Below, one piece after another: positions 18,074 to 27,215 of a DNA stretch of 64,000 nucleotides. Location: assembly GCA_049664225.1 (NCBI GenBank), contig JBATEX010000133.1:62001-126000 (forward strand). Reading direction: 5' to 3'. Position 1 is the stretch's first letter, and each line of letters starts with the position of its first letter. The notes beneath the pieces were generated by a model. That model worked only from the letters and a program-made list of their open reading frames with translations. It did no database searches and had not been told where the DNA came from. This stretch comes from JAUVRX01 sp049664225. Its GTDB lineage: Bacteria; Acidobacteriota; Thermoanaerobaculia; Multivoradales; JAHEKO01. The translations under genes were made by a program, and so were the position numbers.

Positions 18074-18883
18074 GTGATCACTGCCATCCTGAGCAGAAAG
18101 GGAGGTGTCGGAAAGACCACCACCGCTGTCAACCTGGCAGCGGCACTGGCTGCCCAGGGCTACAAAGTGCTGCTCGTGGATCTCGACAGCCAGGCCTCGA
18201 CCTCCCTGTCCCTCGGAGTCTCGAGATGGGCCCTGGCTCCCTCGTCAGCCGATGTGCTGTTGAACTCCTATCCGATCGCCGACGCAATTCGAGCCACCCG
18301 GGTGATGGGTCTCTATCTGATCACGGCCTCGACCGACCTGACCAGTCTGGACCGCGAGCTGGGCCCTTTGCCGCGGCGGGAAAGCCTCCTCAAGGAAGAA
18401 CTCTCCGAGGTGGCCGACAGCTTCGACTTCGTGCTGATCGACTGTCCTGCCTTTCCCTCTCTGGCACCGGTCAACGCGCTCATGGCATCCGACTGCTACA
18501 TCGTCCCGGCCGTGCCTCACTACCTGGCGATCGAGGGCGTGCGCAACGTCTGCGCCTCGGCAGATCGACTCTGCCAGCGCCTGGGCAGCCCGACTCGACT
18601 ACTCGGAATCGCGCTCACCATGGTCGACTATCGGACCCGAGCGAGTCGAGACAACGCCCGGCAGATCCGTCAGGAATTCGAAGAGCAGGTCTTCGCCATC
18701 GAGATCCGCACCAACATTCGGTTGGCAGAGGCCCCAGCCCATGGCCAGACCATCTTCGAGTTCGACTCCAGCTCTCCGGGTGCGGAGGCATACCGACTGC
18801 TGTCCGAGGAGTTCGTCCTGCGAGCCGGCCTGATGGGTGGAATCGCCCTGCCGACCAAGCGGACCGCCTTGGCAACCAGCTAG
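18074..18883 (+). CDS. orphan ParA/MinD-family ATPase
   Basis: The deviant Walker A motif SRKGGVGKTTTAVN lies at the very N-terminus. The A' motif is VDLDSQASTSLSLGV, and Walker B is DFVLIDCPAF. GTG 18074 is chosen so that the protein starts at the first beta strand, as is usual for ParA; in-frame GTG codons at 18041 and 18056 are alternatives. No parB or parS-like gene is adjacent. It sits between an O-antigen-ligase-like gene and tonB. Such orphan ParAs position membrane or surface machineries rather than DNA; the cargo here is unknown. Confidence 0.88.
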   Translation: MITAILSRKGGVGKTTTAVNLAAALAAQGYKVLLVDLDSQASTSLSLGVSRWALAPSSADVLLNSYPIADAIRATRVMGLYLITASTDLTSLDRELGPLPRRESLLKEELSEVADSFDFVLIDCPAFPSLAPVNALMASDCYIVPAVPHYLAIEGVRNVCASADRLCQRLGSPTRLLGIALTMVDYRTRASRDNARQIRQEFEEQVFAIEIRTNIRLAEAPAHGQTIFEFDSSSPGAEAYRLLSEEFVLRAGLMGGIALPTKRTALATS

Positions 18884-19038
18884 GATCAGCAATCGTGGGA
18901 TGATCTTCTCTGGGCCGAACGGCTGCCACGAATTCGCCTGAACGCAAGCGCCCAATGCAGAAGACGGGAACCCCTTCTCTCCTTCTCCGTATCTAACCAA
19001 GAGGTGACGGCCCGAGATTTGCATCGGTTGGTCTGAAC

Positions 19039-19791
19039 ATGTTCGACAAGAGCTCCAGTTGGCAACGCTACAAGGGCGGGGAATCGAGTGCCCTCAGGGT
19101 GCATCTCGGTTACGTACCCGAGATCGACACGTCTGCCGAGGAGAGGGAGTCGAAGATTCGCACGCGGATTGCCGTGGCGGTGGCCATATTGCTGCATATG
19201 GTCCTCTTCGTGCTGAGCATGCCCGAAATGGAAGCCAAGCCCCTGCGGGTCGGCCGCCAGCAAGAGGTCTACGTGGTGCAGCAGATCCGCTTCAATCCCC
19301 CGCCGCCGCAACGCCAGCAGCAGATCCCCAAGAGCGCCGAGAAGCGCATGAAGGTCCCGATTCCCGATCCGACGCCTGACGAGCCCGAACCCATCGTCGT
19401 CGAGAACGTCGATGTACCAGAAACCGACCTCACGGACCTCGATGACGCCGTCTTTGGAGTACCGAATGTCCCCCAGGGGTTTGGGCGGTATCCCGGCAGC
19501 GGGCCGATGAAGGTAGGCGGCTCTGTCTTGCCTCCCAGGAAGACCTACTCGCCAGCACCCCCGTACACCGAAGAGGCCCGGCAGGGGCGAATTCAAGGAG
19601 TGGTCATTCTGGAGGCGATCATCGACGCCGAGGGCAACGTACGAGACGTCAAGATACTCAAAGGCCTGCCCATGGGGCTCGCCGAGTCCGCGGTCGAAAC
19701 GGCCATGCAGTGGAAGTTCGAGCCGGCCACATTGCAGGGCGAGCCGGTAGCCGTCTATTTCAGCCTGACGATCCGATTCTCCTTGCAATAG
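19039..19791 (+). CDS. TonB-family energy transducer
   Basis: A 250-residue protein with a cytoplasmic N-terminus of about 50 residues and one transmembrane helix (about 54-72, IAVAVAILLHMVLFVLSM). A proline-rich spacer follows (PPPPQRQQQIPK, PDPTPDEPEP). The C-terminal TonB domain is at about 165-250 (PPYTEEARQGRIQGVVILEA, AMQWKFEPATLQGEPV). It couples inner-membrane force to outer-membrane transporters. ExbB/ExbD and receptors are not in the window. It is convergent with kbl. Confidence 0.92.
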   Translation: MFDKSSSWQRYKGGESSALRVHLGYVPEIDTSAEERESKIRTRIAVAVAILLHMVLFVLSMPEMEAKPLRVGRQQEVYVVQQIRFNPPPPQRQQQIPKSAEKRMKVPIPDPTPDEPEPIVVENVDVPETDLTDLDDAVFGVPNVPQGFGRYPGSGPMKVGGSVLPPRKTYSPAPPYTEEARQGRIQGVVILEAIIDAEGNVRDVKILKGLPMGLAESAVETAMQWKFEPATLQGEPVAVYFSLTIRFSLQ

Positions 19792-19827
19792 GATCTTGCA
19801 CTCAGTACAGCTGACTGTGGGCCACTG

Positions 19828-21051
19828 CTAGTCGAAGGACTCCAAAACTCCAAGCGTGAAGTCGATGTCTTTCGGCGTGTGGTCCGCCGACACCTGGAAG
19901 CGGATTTCCTCGTCTCCCATCGGCACCACCGGAAAATTGAGACCCGTTGCCAGGACACCGTTGCGCTTCAGGTGTCCTACCAGGGACGACGTGCGAGCCG
20001 TATCTCGCACCATTAGGGGTACCACCGGATGCTCCCCCGGAATGGTCTCGAATCCCAACCTGACGAGGCCCTGCTCGAACCTTGCCGTCATGGCTCTGAG
20101 ATGGTCCAGCAGCTCCAGACCCTGCGGGCTGTCAACCAGCTCTACAGCCCGCAGCGCCGCCGAAGCTTCAGCAGGGGTGATCGGATTCGAATAGATATAG
20201 AAGGCGGACTTTTGCCGCAGGAACTCGATGAGAGTGCGGCCACCCACCACGTAGCCGCCATTGACCCCGAAAGCCTTGCCGAGAGTCGCCACCAGCACAT
20301 CCACCTGATCGCTACCGGTGAATTCCTCGGTGCCTCGCCCAGTCTTGCCGAACGCTCCGACGCCATGCGAATCGTCCACGATGACGACGACATTCTCTTC
20401 GAACCGGGAGTCGTACGAGCGTGCCAACTCGATGATCTCCGGCAAAGGAGCCCAGTCGCCCCGCATACTGAAGATCCCGTCGGTAACCACCAGGGCCCGA
20501 CGATGGGTTCCTGCCGCCGACTCCAGCTTCTTGTCCAGGTCGGTGAGATCCAGGTGGTCGTAGACATACTTCGCACCCGGCCTGGCCAGACGCATCGCAT
20601 TGATGATGCAGCTGTGATTCAAGGCATCGCTAATCACTGCCGTGTCGGCCGATATCAGAGCCGGCAGCACTCCCATGGTCGCAGCGTACGCCGAGCTGAA
20701 GACCATGCCAGCCTGGCGATCATGAAAGGCTGCGAGCCGACCTTCCAGATCCACATGAGCCCGGTAGGTGCCACTGATGAAGCGCACTGCGCCAGGCCCT
20801 GTGCCGAATCGGCGGGCTGCCTCCTCTTCGGCCTCGATCAACTCAATCTTGAACGATAGCCCGAGATAGCTGTTGGAGTTCATTCGCAGATACCGTCGTT
20901 CGGTGTCGCCTGCCAGCTCGAAACGAGGGCCCCGCTCGCCATCGGCTGGGATAACGCCTGTGACCACGGACTCGGCGCCCTTCAGGGTCCCGTTTTCGCG
21001 CAGCTCACCCAACTCGAGGCTCAGGGCCTTCTCCAGTCGATCGCAAGGCAT
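19828..21051 (-). CDS. kbl: 2-amino-3-ketobutyrate CoA ligase (glycine C-acetyltransferase)
   Basis: An alpha-oxoamine synthase, fold-type I PLP enzyme, of 407 residues. The PLP lysine lies in VATLGKAFGVNGGYVVGG, with the supporting Asp/His motif VDDSHGVGAFGKTGRG and SGTYRAHVDLEGRLAAFH near the active site. The same family includes BioF and serine palmitoyltransferase. The threonine dehydrogenase gene lies 72 bp upstream on the same strand. The pair would turn threonine into glycine plus acetyl-CoA, which favours Kbl. Confidence 0.88.
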   Translation of the reverse strand: MPCDRLEKALSLELGELRENGTLKGAESVVTGVIPADGERGPRFELAGDTERRYLRMNSNSYLGLSFKIELIEAEEEAARRFGTGPGAVRFISGTYRAHVDLEGRLAAFHDRQAGMVFSSAYAATMGVLPALISADTAVISDALNHSCIINAMRLARPGAKYVYDHLDLTDLDKKLESAAGTHRRALVVTDGIFSMRGDWAPLPEIIELARSYDSRFEENVVVIVDDSHGVGAFGKTGRGTEEFTGSDQVDVLVATLGKAFGVNGGYVVGGRTLIEFLRQKSAFYIYSNPITPAEASAALRAVELVDSPQGLELLDHLRAMTARFEQGLVRLGFETIPGEHPVVPLMVRDTARTSSLVGHLKRNGVLATGLNFPVVPMGDEEIRFQVSADHTPKDIDFTLGVLESFD

Positions 21052-21123
21052 GTCAGCTCTCCTTACATTGTTATGAAGCGTCGGGCCGAACCGTGCTGGC
21101 CAGCGGGCGTCCGGCGACTCCGG

Positions 21124-22083
21124 TCAGCCGTCACCAGTTAGCTTGGCCCGAAGCTTCTCGAGCATGTCCCGGGTCATGGTCTCGAGATCGTATTCCGGCA
21201 CCCAGCCCCACTCTTCTCGGGCTGCCGAATCATCCAGCGAGTTCGGCCATGAGTCGGCGATCGACTGCCGCACCGGGTCCACCTGATAGTCGACGGCGAA
21301 CTCGGGAATGTAAAGTCGGATCTCCTCCGCCAGCCGCTCGGGCGTGAAATTCATCGCCGCGACGTTGAAGGCATTGCGATGCTCGAGCTTCGTCGCGTCA
21401 GCCTCCATGACGCCGACTGTGGCCCTCACTGCGTCGGGCATGTACATCATGTCGAGGCAGGTGTCTCGGTCGAGAAAACAGGTGTAGCGCTGGTGCCGGA
21501 TCGCGGCATGGAAGATCTCCACCGCGTAGTCGGTGGTGCCGCCTCCAGGCGGAGCAACGTAGGAGATCAAGCCGGGGAATCGCACCCCGCGTGTGTCGAC
21601 TCCAAATCGCTGGTGGTAGTAGTCGCACAGCAATTCCCCGGAGACCTTCGTAACGCCGTACATCGTGTTGGGCCGCTGAACCGTATCTTGCGGCGTTAGA
21701 TCCTTCGGCGTGCCGGGCCCGAAAGCCCCGATGGAGCTCGGGAAGAAGACCGCGCAGCGCGTCTGGCGGGCCACCTCCAGCACCCGATACAGGCCACCCA
21801 TGTTCACACCCCAGGCGACCTGGGGTTTCTCCTCAGCCACCGCCGAGAGCAGGGCAGCGAGGTGAAAAACCGTGTCGATGTGGTGGCGGCGTACTACCTC
21901 CAACAACTCTCTGAGGTGAGTACAGTCCAGCACCTCGAAAGGCCCGTCGTCCCCGATCTGCTCGCGCCGAATCACCCGTATATCGGAGGCGACGACGTTG
22001 TCGGAGCCATACTTGCGCCGCAAAGCAGGAACCAGCTCCGAGCCGATCTGCCCCAGAGCCCCGGTGACCAAAATCCTCTTCAT
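21124..22083 (-). CDS. L-threonine 3-dehydrogenase, SDR/epimerase type
   Basis: A 319-residue extended SDR. The NAD motif at the N-terminus is GALGQIGSELVPALR, and the catalytic Tyr-Lys is in MYGVTKVSGELLCDYY. The substrate-loop segments RFPGLISYVAPPGGGTTDYAVE and DRDTCLDMMYMPDAVRAT match the epimerase-like threonine dehydrogenases rather than the zinc-dependent Tdh of E. coli. It produces 2-amino-3-ketobutyrate, which the adjacent Kbl cleaves. It is first in a two-gene operon and divergent from the exporter genes. Confidence 0.9.
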   Translation of the reverse strand: MKRILVTGALGQIGSELVPALRRKYGSDNVVASDIRVIRREQIGDDGPFEVLDCTHLRELLEVVRRHHIDTVFHLAALLSAVAEEKPQVAWGVNMGGLYRVLEVARQTRCAVFFPSSIGAFGPGTPKDLTPQDTVQRPNTMYGVTKVSGELLCDYYHQRFGVDTRGVRFPGLISYVAPPGGGTTDYAVEIFHAAIRHQRYTCFLDRDTCLDMMYMPDAVRATVGVMEADATKLEHRNAFNVAAMNFTPERLAEEIRLYIPEFAVDYQVDPVRQSIADSWPNSLDDSAAREEWGWVPEYDLETMTRDMLEKLRAKLTGDG

Positions 22084-22107
22084 ATCGATCTCGACGTACT
22101 TGGTAGG

Positions 22108-22212
22108 TGTAACAGAGCGACAGGGCAGCAGACCCTGTCACCGGCTATGCTATCCGGCTGTCTGGGAGGGAGCAAGATCGCCTGGAATGCCATCAGTACC
22201 GCCTCTGTTACA
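22108..22212. promoter_or_regulatory. divergent control region with dyads
   Basis: This lies in the space between the threonine dehydrogenase gene (minus) and the membrane fusion protein gene (plus). It contains a perfect 7-bp hairpin (GACAGGG...CCCTGTC, 22119-22139) and a 10-bp inverted repeat (TGTAACAGAG at 22108, CTCTGTTACA at 22203). Either could bind a regulator. No family is recognised. Confidence 0.3.
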
Positions 22213-22248
22213 GTTCAAGGCTGGATCCACACGCGTTGGGGTGACCCC

Positions 22249-23397
22249 ATGAACAAATGGCTCAAACGGTTCCTGGTCGTGGCTGTCTTGGTCGCGGTCG
22301 TTCTAGCTCTCAAGCTGACGATCTTCAAGCCGCAACCGATCGAAGTCGAGGTCCGGACAGTAGGTCGGGGTCTGGTAGAAGAGACCGTGACCAATTCCAG
22401 GGCGGGCACAGTCAGGGCCCACCGCCGAGCGAAGCTATCGCCCGAGTACGGAGGAATGGTCGTCGAGCTGCCATTCCACGAAGGTGATCGAGTAGCAGCG
22501 GGCGACACGCTGCTGCGCCTGGACGACAGCCTCCAGAGGGCACGATTGAAGCTGGCGGAAGAGGACCTGCAGGCTTCGCGCGCCCAACGACAACAAGCCT
22601 GCCTGGCGGCAGAGAGAGCCGGTCGGGAGTTGGAGCGCACGCGGCGACTGGCAGACGAGAGCATCATCTCGACGGATCTTCTTGACGAAATCGATAGTAG
22701 GAAGCGAGAAGCAGATGCTGCTTGCGCCGCCGCCGAAGCCAACGTCGACCGCGCCGCCGCGGCCGTGGCGGTAGCCCACACCGAAGTCGAGAAGACCATC
22801 GTGCGAGCGCCGTTTCCCGGCTTGGTGGCCGAAGTCGCGACCGAGGTCGGTGAGTGGACGACTCCCTCACCTCCTGCCCTTCCTGTGCCGCCGGTGATCG
22901 ACGTGCTCGATCCGGACTCGATCTACATCAGCGCACCGATGGACGAAGTGGACTCGGCCCGCATCCACGCGGGCCAACCAACACGGGTCACGGTGGACTC
23001 TCACCGCGATCGATATTTCGACGGTACCGTGTCGCGCGTGGCACCCTACGTCCTCGACATCGAGGCACAGAATCGGACAGTCGAGATCGAAGTCGAGCTG
23101 ACGGACCTGGAGGACGCCCTGCTGCTGCCAGGCACCTCGGCCGACGTCGAAGTCATCCTCAGCACGCGACAGGAGGTGCTGCGGATACCGACTTCGTCGC
23201 TGATCGAGGGCGGCAAGGTCCTGGTGTTGGATGGTGAAAGACTCGCCGAGCGCACGGTAGAGCTCGGTCTGCGTAACTGGGACTTCACCGAGATCCTCGA
23301 TGGTCTCTCAGAAGGCGATCTGGTCGTGACCTCGCTCGACCGACAGGAGGTCGAGGACGGAGCTCTGGCCGCGGCCGCCACCGAAACTGCCGAGTAG
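22249..23397 (+). CDS. periplasmic adaptor (membrane fusion protein) of an ABC exporter
   Basis: A 382-residue HlyD/RND-type adaptor: an N-terminal anchor helix (residues 5-23), a barrel-sandwich hybrid domain (AKLSPEYGGMVVELPFHEGDRV and AGDTLLRLDD), an alpha-hairpin (about 85-190), lipoyl return (IVRAPFPGLVAEV), a beta-barrel and a membrane-proximal domain. The start is ATG 22249 (MNKWLKRFL); an upstream in-frame reading only shadows the divergent gene. ATPase and permease genes follow at once, as in MacA-MacB. No TolC-like gene is in the window. Confidence 0.92.
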   Translation: MNKWLKRFLVVAVLVAVVLALKLTIFKPQPIEVEVRTVGRGLVEETVTNSRAGTVRAHRRAKLSPEYGGMVVELPFHEGDRVAAGDTLLRLDDSLQRARLKLAEEDLQASRAQRQQACLAAERAGRELERTRRLADESIISTDLLDEIDSRKREADAACAAAEANVDRAAAAVAVAHTEVEKTIVRAPFPGLVAEVATEVGEWTTPSPPALPVPPVIDVLDPDSIYISAPMDEVDSARIHAGQPTRVTVDSHRDRYFDGTVSRVAPYVLDIEAQNRTVEIEVELTDLEDALLLPGTSADVEVILSTRQEVLRIPTSSLIEGGKVLVLDGERLAERTVELGLRNWDFTEILDGLSEGDLVVTSLDRQEVEDGALAAAATETAE

Positions 23398-23420
23398 ACG
23401 GCGATGTCGGCCTCTCATCG

Positions 23421-24143
23421 ATGATCAAGCTCTCAGAAATCAGCCGTACGTTTCAGGTGGGCGATGAGCCTGTGCACGCCCTGGTGGACATCGAGGAAGA
23501 GATCCGACAAGGTGAACACGTAGCGATCATGGGGCCATCCGGCTCGGGCAAGTCCACCCTGCTCAACATCCTCGGCTGCCTCGACAAGCCTTCGACAGGC
23601 AGCTACCACCTCGATGACCGAGAGGTGGCCGAGTTGGATGAGGCGGCGCTCACCATGGTGCGTCGACACCAGATCGGGTTCGTGTTTCAGTTCTTCCACC
23701 TGGTACATCGGCTTTCGGCGGCCGAGAACGTCGAGCTGCCGATGATCTTCGCCGGCCAACCCAGGGCCGAGCGCCGGAGTCGTGTCGCCAAAGCTCTGGA
23801 TGCCGTTGGGCTCTCGCACCGCGCCGATCACCTCCCCGATCAGCTGTCCGGCGGAGAGCGCCAACGGGTCGCTCTCGCCCGAGCAACGGTGATGGAGCCC
23901 GAGATCCTGCTGGCTGACGAGCCGACAGGTAACCTCGACAGTGCTTCGGGAAGAGTGGTCCTGGATCTTATGGATCGGATGAACGACGAGGGCCTGACAC
24001 TCATCGTCGTCACTCACGATCCGAAGGTGGCGCATCGGGCCGATCGCATCCTGGTCCTGGTGGATGGCCGGATCGAACGGCGGGTCGCCGGCGACCAGAT
24101 CAGCGAGATCCTCGCCATGCTGGCCGACGAAGACGAGACGTGA
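23421..24143 (+). CDS. ABC transporter ATP-binding protein (MacB/LolD type)
   Basis: A complete 240-residue nucleotide-binding subunit: Walker A GPSGSGKST, Q-loop FVFQFFHL, signature LSGGERQRVALARA, Walker B ILLADEPTGNLDS and H-loop VVTHDP. It groups by motif with the MacB/LolD/FtsE branch. It sits between the adaptor gene and two FtsX-like permeases, so it powers that transporter. Confidence 0.94.
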   Translation: MIKLSEISRTFQVGDEPVHALVDIEEEIRQGEHVAIMGPSGSGKSTLLNILGCLDKPSTGSYHLDDREVAELDEAALTMVRRHQIGFVFQFFHLVHRLSAAENVELPMIFAGQPRAERRSRVAKALDAVGLSHRADHLPDQLSGGERQRVALARATVMEPEILLADEPTGNLDSASGRVVLDLMDRMNDEGLTLIVVTHDPKVAHRADRILVLVDGRIERRVAGDQISEILAMLADEDET

Positions 24144-24162
24144 CCTCCATGACGGGTGACGA

Positions 24163-25362
24163 ATGACGCTGGCCGATCTACTTCGATTCTCCCTCAAGGG
24201 CCTGACCGGCCATGGGCTGCGCACAGCGCTGAGCCTGCTGGGAGTCGTGATCGGGGTGGCGGCGGTGTTGATTCTGACCGCACTGGGGGAAGGGGCCCGT
24301 CGCTACGTCATCGACCAGTTTGCCAGTCTCGGCACCAATCTTCTGATCGTGGTGCCAGGAAAGACAGAGACCACCGGTATCGTGGGCGCGGGTGGTGTGC
24401 CCAATGACCTGACTCTTCAAGATGCCGAGGCACTGGTTCGCGCCATTCCCGAAATCCAACGAGTGGCTCCCCTGACCATGGGTACCGAACAGGTCGCATT
24501 CGGCGAGCGCCGCAGACAGGTGGCGATTCTGGGCACGACGTACGATTACATGCTGGCTCGACAGATCGAAGTTGCCCGCGGCTCTTTTCTTCCCGACGAG
24601 GAGATGCACCGCGGTTCGCCGGTGGCGGTCGTCGGGCCAAAACTGGCCAGGGAGGTCTTTGTCGGTGAAGACCCTGTCGGGCAGATCATTCGAGTCGGCG
24701 GCTGGCGCATGCGCGTCGTGGGTGTTCTGGCATGGCAGGGTGTCAAGATGGGCGTCGACTTCGATGACCTGGCGATGGTGCCCGTGTCCACCGCCATGCA
24801 GATATTCAATCGGACCTCACTGTTCCGAATCCTGATCCAGTCTTCCAGCCACGCCGACATCGACATGCTGCGCGACAAGTCCCGCCGGCTGCTCACCGAG
24901 CGTCATGGCGAAGAGGACATCACGGTCATCAGTCAGGACGCCCTCCTGACAACGTTCTCGGGCATCCTGGGCGCTCTGACTCTGGCGCTGGGCGCCATCG
25001 CCGCCATCTCCCTGACTGTCGCCGGAATCGGCATCATGAATGTCATGCTGGTCTCGGTCTCCGAGCGCACCAGGGAGGTGGGGCTGCTCAAGGCACTGGG
25101 AGTCGGCAGGCGTCAGATCCTCTCCGTCTTCCTCACCGAGGCGGCCCTACTCTCCACCTTTGGAGGGCTGATCGGCCTCGTGGTGGGATGGTTGGCGGTC
25201 GGAGCGCTGGTCAGGATCTATCCGGCATTTCCTGCCGCTGCGCCCAACTGGGCAGTGGCGGCCGCCCTCGCGGTTTCCATAGCAGTGGGCGTCACCTTCG
25301 GGCTCCTGCCGGCGCGTCGCGCGAGTCGGCTCGACCCCGTCGTGGCACTGGCGGGCCGATGA
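24163..25362 (+). CDS. MacB-like ABC permease 1
   Basis: A 399-residue permease with the type VII ABC layout: one N-terminal transmembrane helix (about 22-42), a large periplasmic MacB-PCD domain (about 45-245), and three C-terminal helices with the FtsX core (GIGIMNVMLVSVSERTREVG at about 290, then LPARRASRLDPVVAL at the end). It lacks a fused ATPase, which is supplied by the preceding gene. The paralogue downstream probably completes a heterodimer. Confidence 0.93.
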   Translation: MTLADLLRFSLKGLTGHGLRTALSLLGVVIGVAAVLILTALGEGARRYVIDQFASLGTNLLIVVPGKTETTGIVGAGGVPNDLTLQDAEALVRAIPEIQRVAPLTMGTEQVAFGERRRQVAILGTTYDYMLARQIEVARGSFLPDEEMHRGSPVAVVGPKLAREVFVGEDPVGQIIRVGGWRMRVVGVLAWQGVKMGVDFDDLAMVPVSTAMQIFNRTSLFRILIQSSSHADIDMLRDKSRRLLTERHGEEDITVISQDALLTTFSGILGALTLALGAIAAISLTVAGIGIMNVMLVSVSERTREVGLLKALGVGRRQILSVFLTEAALLSTFGGLIGLVVGWLAVGALVRIYPAFPAAAPNWAVAAALAVSIAVGVTFGLLPARRASRLDPVVALAGR

Positions 25363-25438
25363 TCGTGAACGTCGCAACTCCTCAGCCCAGGGCCGCTGAA
25401 CCCCGTGTTCTCGCGCGGCCTGTCGAGAGCGTCAAGTC

Positions 25439-26635
25439 ATGCGAGAGCTAATCTTCCTGGCCCTGAGGGCCATACGAGGGCATCGCCTTCGGTCCGTCCT
25501 CTCCATGTTGGGAGTCGCCATAGGTATCGCGTCGGTGATTCTCCTCACCTCCATCGGCGAGGGCACCCGTGCCTACATGGTGTCTCAGTTCACCCAGTTC
25601 GGCACGAATCTCATCGGCATCAACCCAGGCAAATCCGAGACCTCGGGTCTGCCGGGAGCTCTCGGCGGCACGACCCACAAACTGACCATCGACGATGCCG
25701 AGGCCCTGACTCGGGTTCCCGGTGTCGAAAAGGTCGTACCGATGACCTTCGGATCGGCCCGCGTCGAAGGCGGGGGAAGGGGTCGGAGTGTCTTCGTCTA
25801 CGGAGTCACCCCCGAGGTACCGGCCGTTTGGCAGTGGGGCGTTCGAGTCGGCTCCTTCTGGCCATCGGGTGATCCTCGTCGCGGCGTTGCCCAGGCCGTG
25901 CTGGGGCCGAAACTCAAGCGAGAGCTGTTCGGCAACGCCGATGCGCTGGGTCAGTTCGTACGCATCGGCGGATCCCGCTTCCGGGTCGTCGGTCTGATGG
26001 AGGCCAAGGGGCAATTCCTGGGATTTGATCTGGACGATGCAGCCTACATCCCGGTGGCCTCCGCCATGAAGATCTTCAACATGGACGAGCTCATGGAGAT
26101 CGATCTGACGTTCACCAATGCCAGCTTGCTAGAACAAGTGGAAGAAGGTGTGCGAAGCGTCTTGACCGACCGACATGGCGGCAAGGAGGACTTCGCCATA
26201 ACCTCGCAAGCTGCCATGCTCGAGGTCTTCGGCAACATCATGAACATCGTCACCATGGCTGTGGGAGCCATCGGCGGTGTTTCCCTTCTGGTGGGTGTGA
26301 TCGGGATTCTCACCATGATGTGGATTGCCGTCGGCGAACGAATGAACGAAATCGGCCTCATCCGCTCCATCGGTGCCACACGGAGACAGGTGCAGCTGGT
26401 CTTTCTCGCGGAAGCCGCGACTCTATCCACTCTCGGTGGGCTGATTGGAATCGCCGGTGGCCTCGGGCTCTGTGCCTTGCTGCGGGTCGTCGTACCCGGG
26501 TTACCGGTTCAGACACCCATCCTGTTCGTTGGTCTGGCGGTGACGGTCAGCTTCGCCGTCGGCGTCCTTTCCGGAGTCATGCCGGCCAGACGCGCCGCGA
26601 CGCTCGACCCCATTGAAGCTCTCAGGGCGGAGTGA
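25439..26635 (+). CDS. MacB-like ABC permease 2
   Basis: A 398-residue paralogue of the preceding permease with the same layout: N-terminal helix, periplasmic domain (LTIDDAEALTRVPGVEKVVP), C-terminal FtsX core (MMWIAVGERMNEIGLIRSIG) and terminal MPARRAATLDPIEALRAE. It starts 76 bp after permease 1. The two unequal subunits suggest a heterodimeric exporter of peptides, lipids or antibiotics; the cargo cannot be told. Confidence 0.93.
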   Translation: MRELIFLALRAIRGHRLRSVLSMLGVAIGIASVILLTSIGEGTRAYMVSQFTQFGTNLIGINPGKSETSGLPGALGGTTHKLTIDDAEALTRVPGVEKVVPMTFGSARVEGGGRGRSVFVYGVTPEVPAVWQWGVRVGSFWPSGDPRRGVAQAVLGPKLKRELFGNADALGQFVRIGGSRFRVVGLMEAKGQFLGFDLDDAAYIPVASAMKIFNMDELMEIDLTFTNASLLEQVEEGVRSVLTDRHGGKEDFAITSQAAMLEVFGNIMNIVTMAVGAIGGVSLLVGVIGILTMMWIAVGERMNEIGLIRSIGATRRQVQLVFLAEAATLSTLGGLIGIAGGLGLCALLRVVVPGLPVQTPILFVGLAVTVSFAVGVLSGVMPARRAATLDPIEALRAE

Positions 26636-26650
26636 GGACTCCCTCAGCCG

Positions 26651-27202
26651 TCAGCCCACCTCGCTCCAACTGTCGGTCGAATAGCGGCGGATCTGGATCT
26701 CCGGAGACCAGAAATCCGCCGCCAGGCCTGCCTTTCGTTTCAGCTGACCGAGAAACGTCGTTGGATTCGGTAGCTCGTTCCACACCGCTGGCAAGAATGT
26801 TCCTCGGTGACGACCGTGCTCCAGCACCAGGCCATCGATCCCTGGTCTCAACTGCCGAAGCAGGTCTGCTTGGCTGTCGAATTGCATCGACTCAAGAGGC
26901 GACAGCAACGACACCTGGATGACCGTCAGGTCCAGCTCTTCCCTAGCCAGCGCGGGGAATCGGGGATCGTGCGTGGCAGCGGCAAGGGTATTGCCGCACA
27001 GATCCTCGATCAGGGGTCGGTGAGGCAGGATCGTGCCGATGCACCCGCGCAATTCGGGCCCCTTGCGAAGCGTCACGAAACAGGCTCCGATCTCTTGGAG
27101 CCAGGGCTCTATCTCCACTGCCTCGCCAGGCGAATCGAATAACTCGAGCAGGGTGTTCCGCGCGATTTTGAGGAGGATTTCTCCTCGATGCTCATCACTC
27201 AG
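26651..27202 (-). CDS. amrA: AmmeMemoRadiSam system protein A (AMMECR1 family)
   Basis: An AMMECR1-domain protein with the hallmark LRGCIG (RKGPELRGCIGTILPHRPLIEDL), plus AAATHDPRFPAL and a C-terminal LPEV-like segment (TFLPAVWNELPNP). The start is unusual. The only strong Shine-Dalgarno (GAGGAGG) lies right after the amrB stop, 8 bases before an in-frame CTG at 27202. The alternatives, TTG 27256 and GTG 27244, overlap amrB and lack such a site. With CTG the protein has 183 residues, a normal length. The system's function is not settled; the radical-SAM partner is not adjacent. Confidence 0.88.
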   Translation of the reverse strand: MSDEHRGEILLKIARNTLLELFDSPGEAVEIEPWLQEIGACFVTLRKGPELRGCIGTILPHRPLIEDLCGNTLAAATHDPRFPALAREELDLTVIQVSLLSPLESMQFDSQADLLRQLRPGIDGLVLEHGRHRGTFLPAVWNELPNPTTFLGQLKRKAGLAADFWSPEIQIRRYSTDSWSEVG

Positions 27203-27215
27203 GGGAGTTTCCTCC

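Noticed and set aside
17932..18903. 323-codon plus-strand open frame
   Set aside because: Same strand but another frame over the ParA gene; the ParA motifs settle the frame.
18886..19788. 300-codon minus-strand open frame
   Set aside because: Antisense to tonB; composition and lack of motifs mark it as a shadow.
21862..22248. In-frame extension upstream of the membrane fusion protein
   Set aside because: It is antisense to the threonine dehydrogenase gene; the anchor helix begins at 22249.
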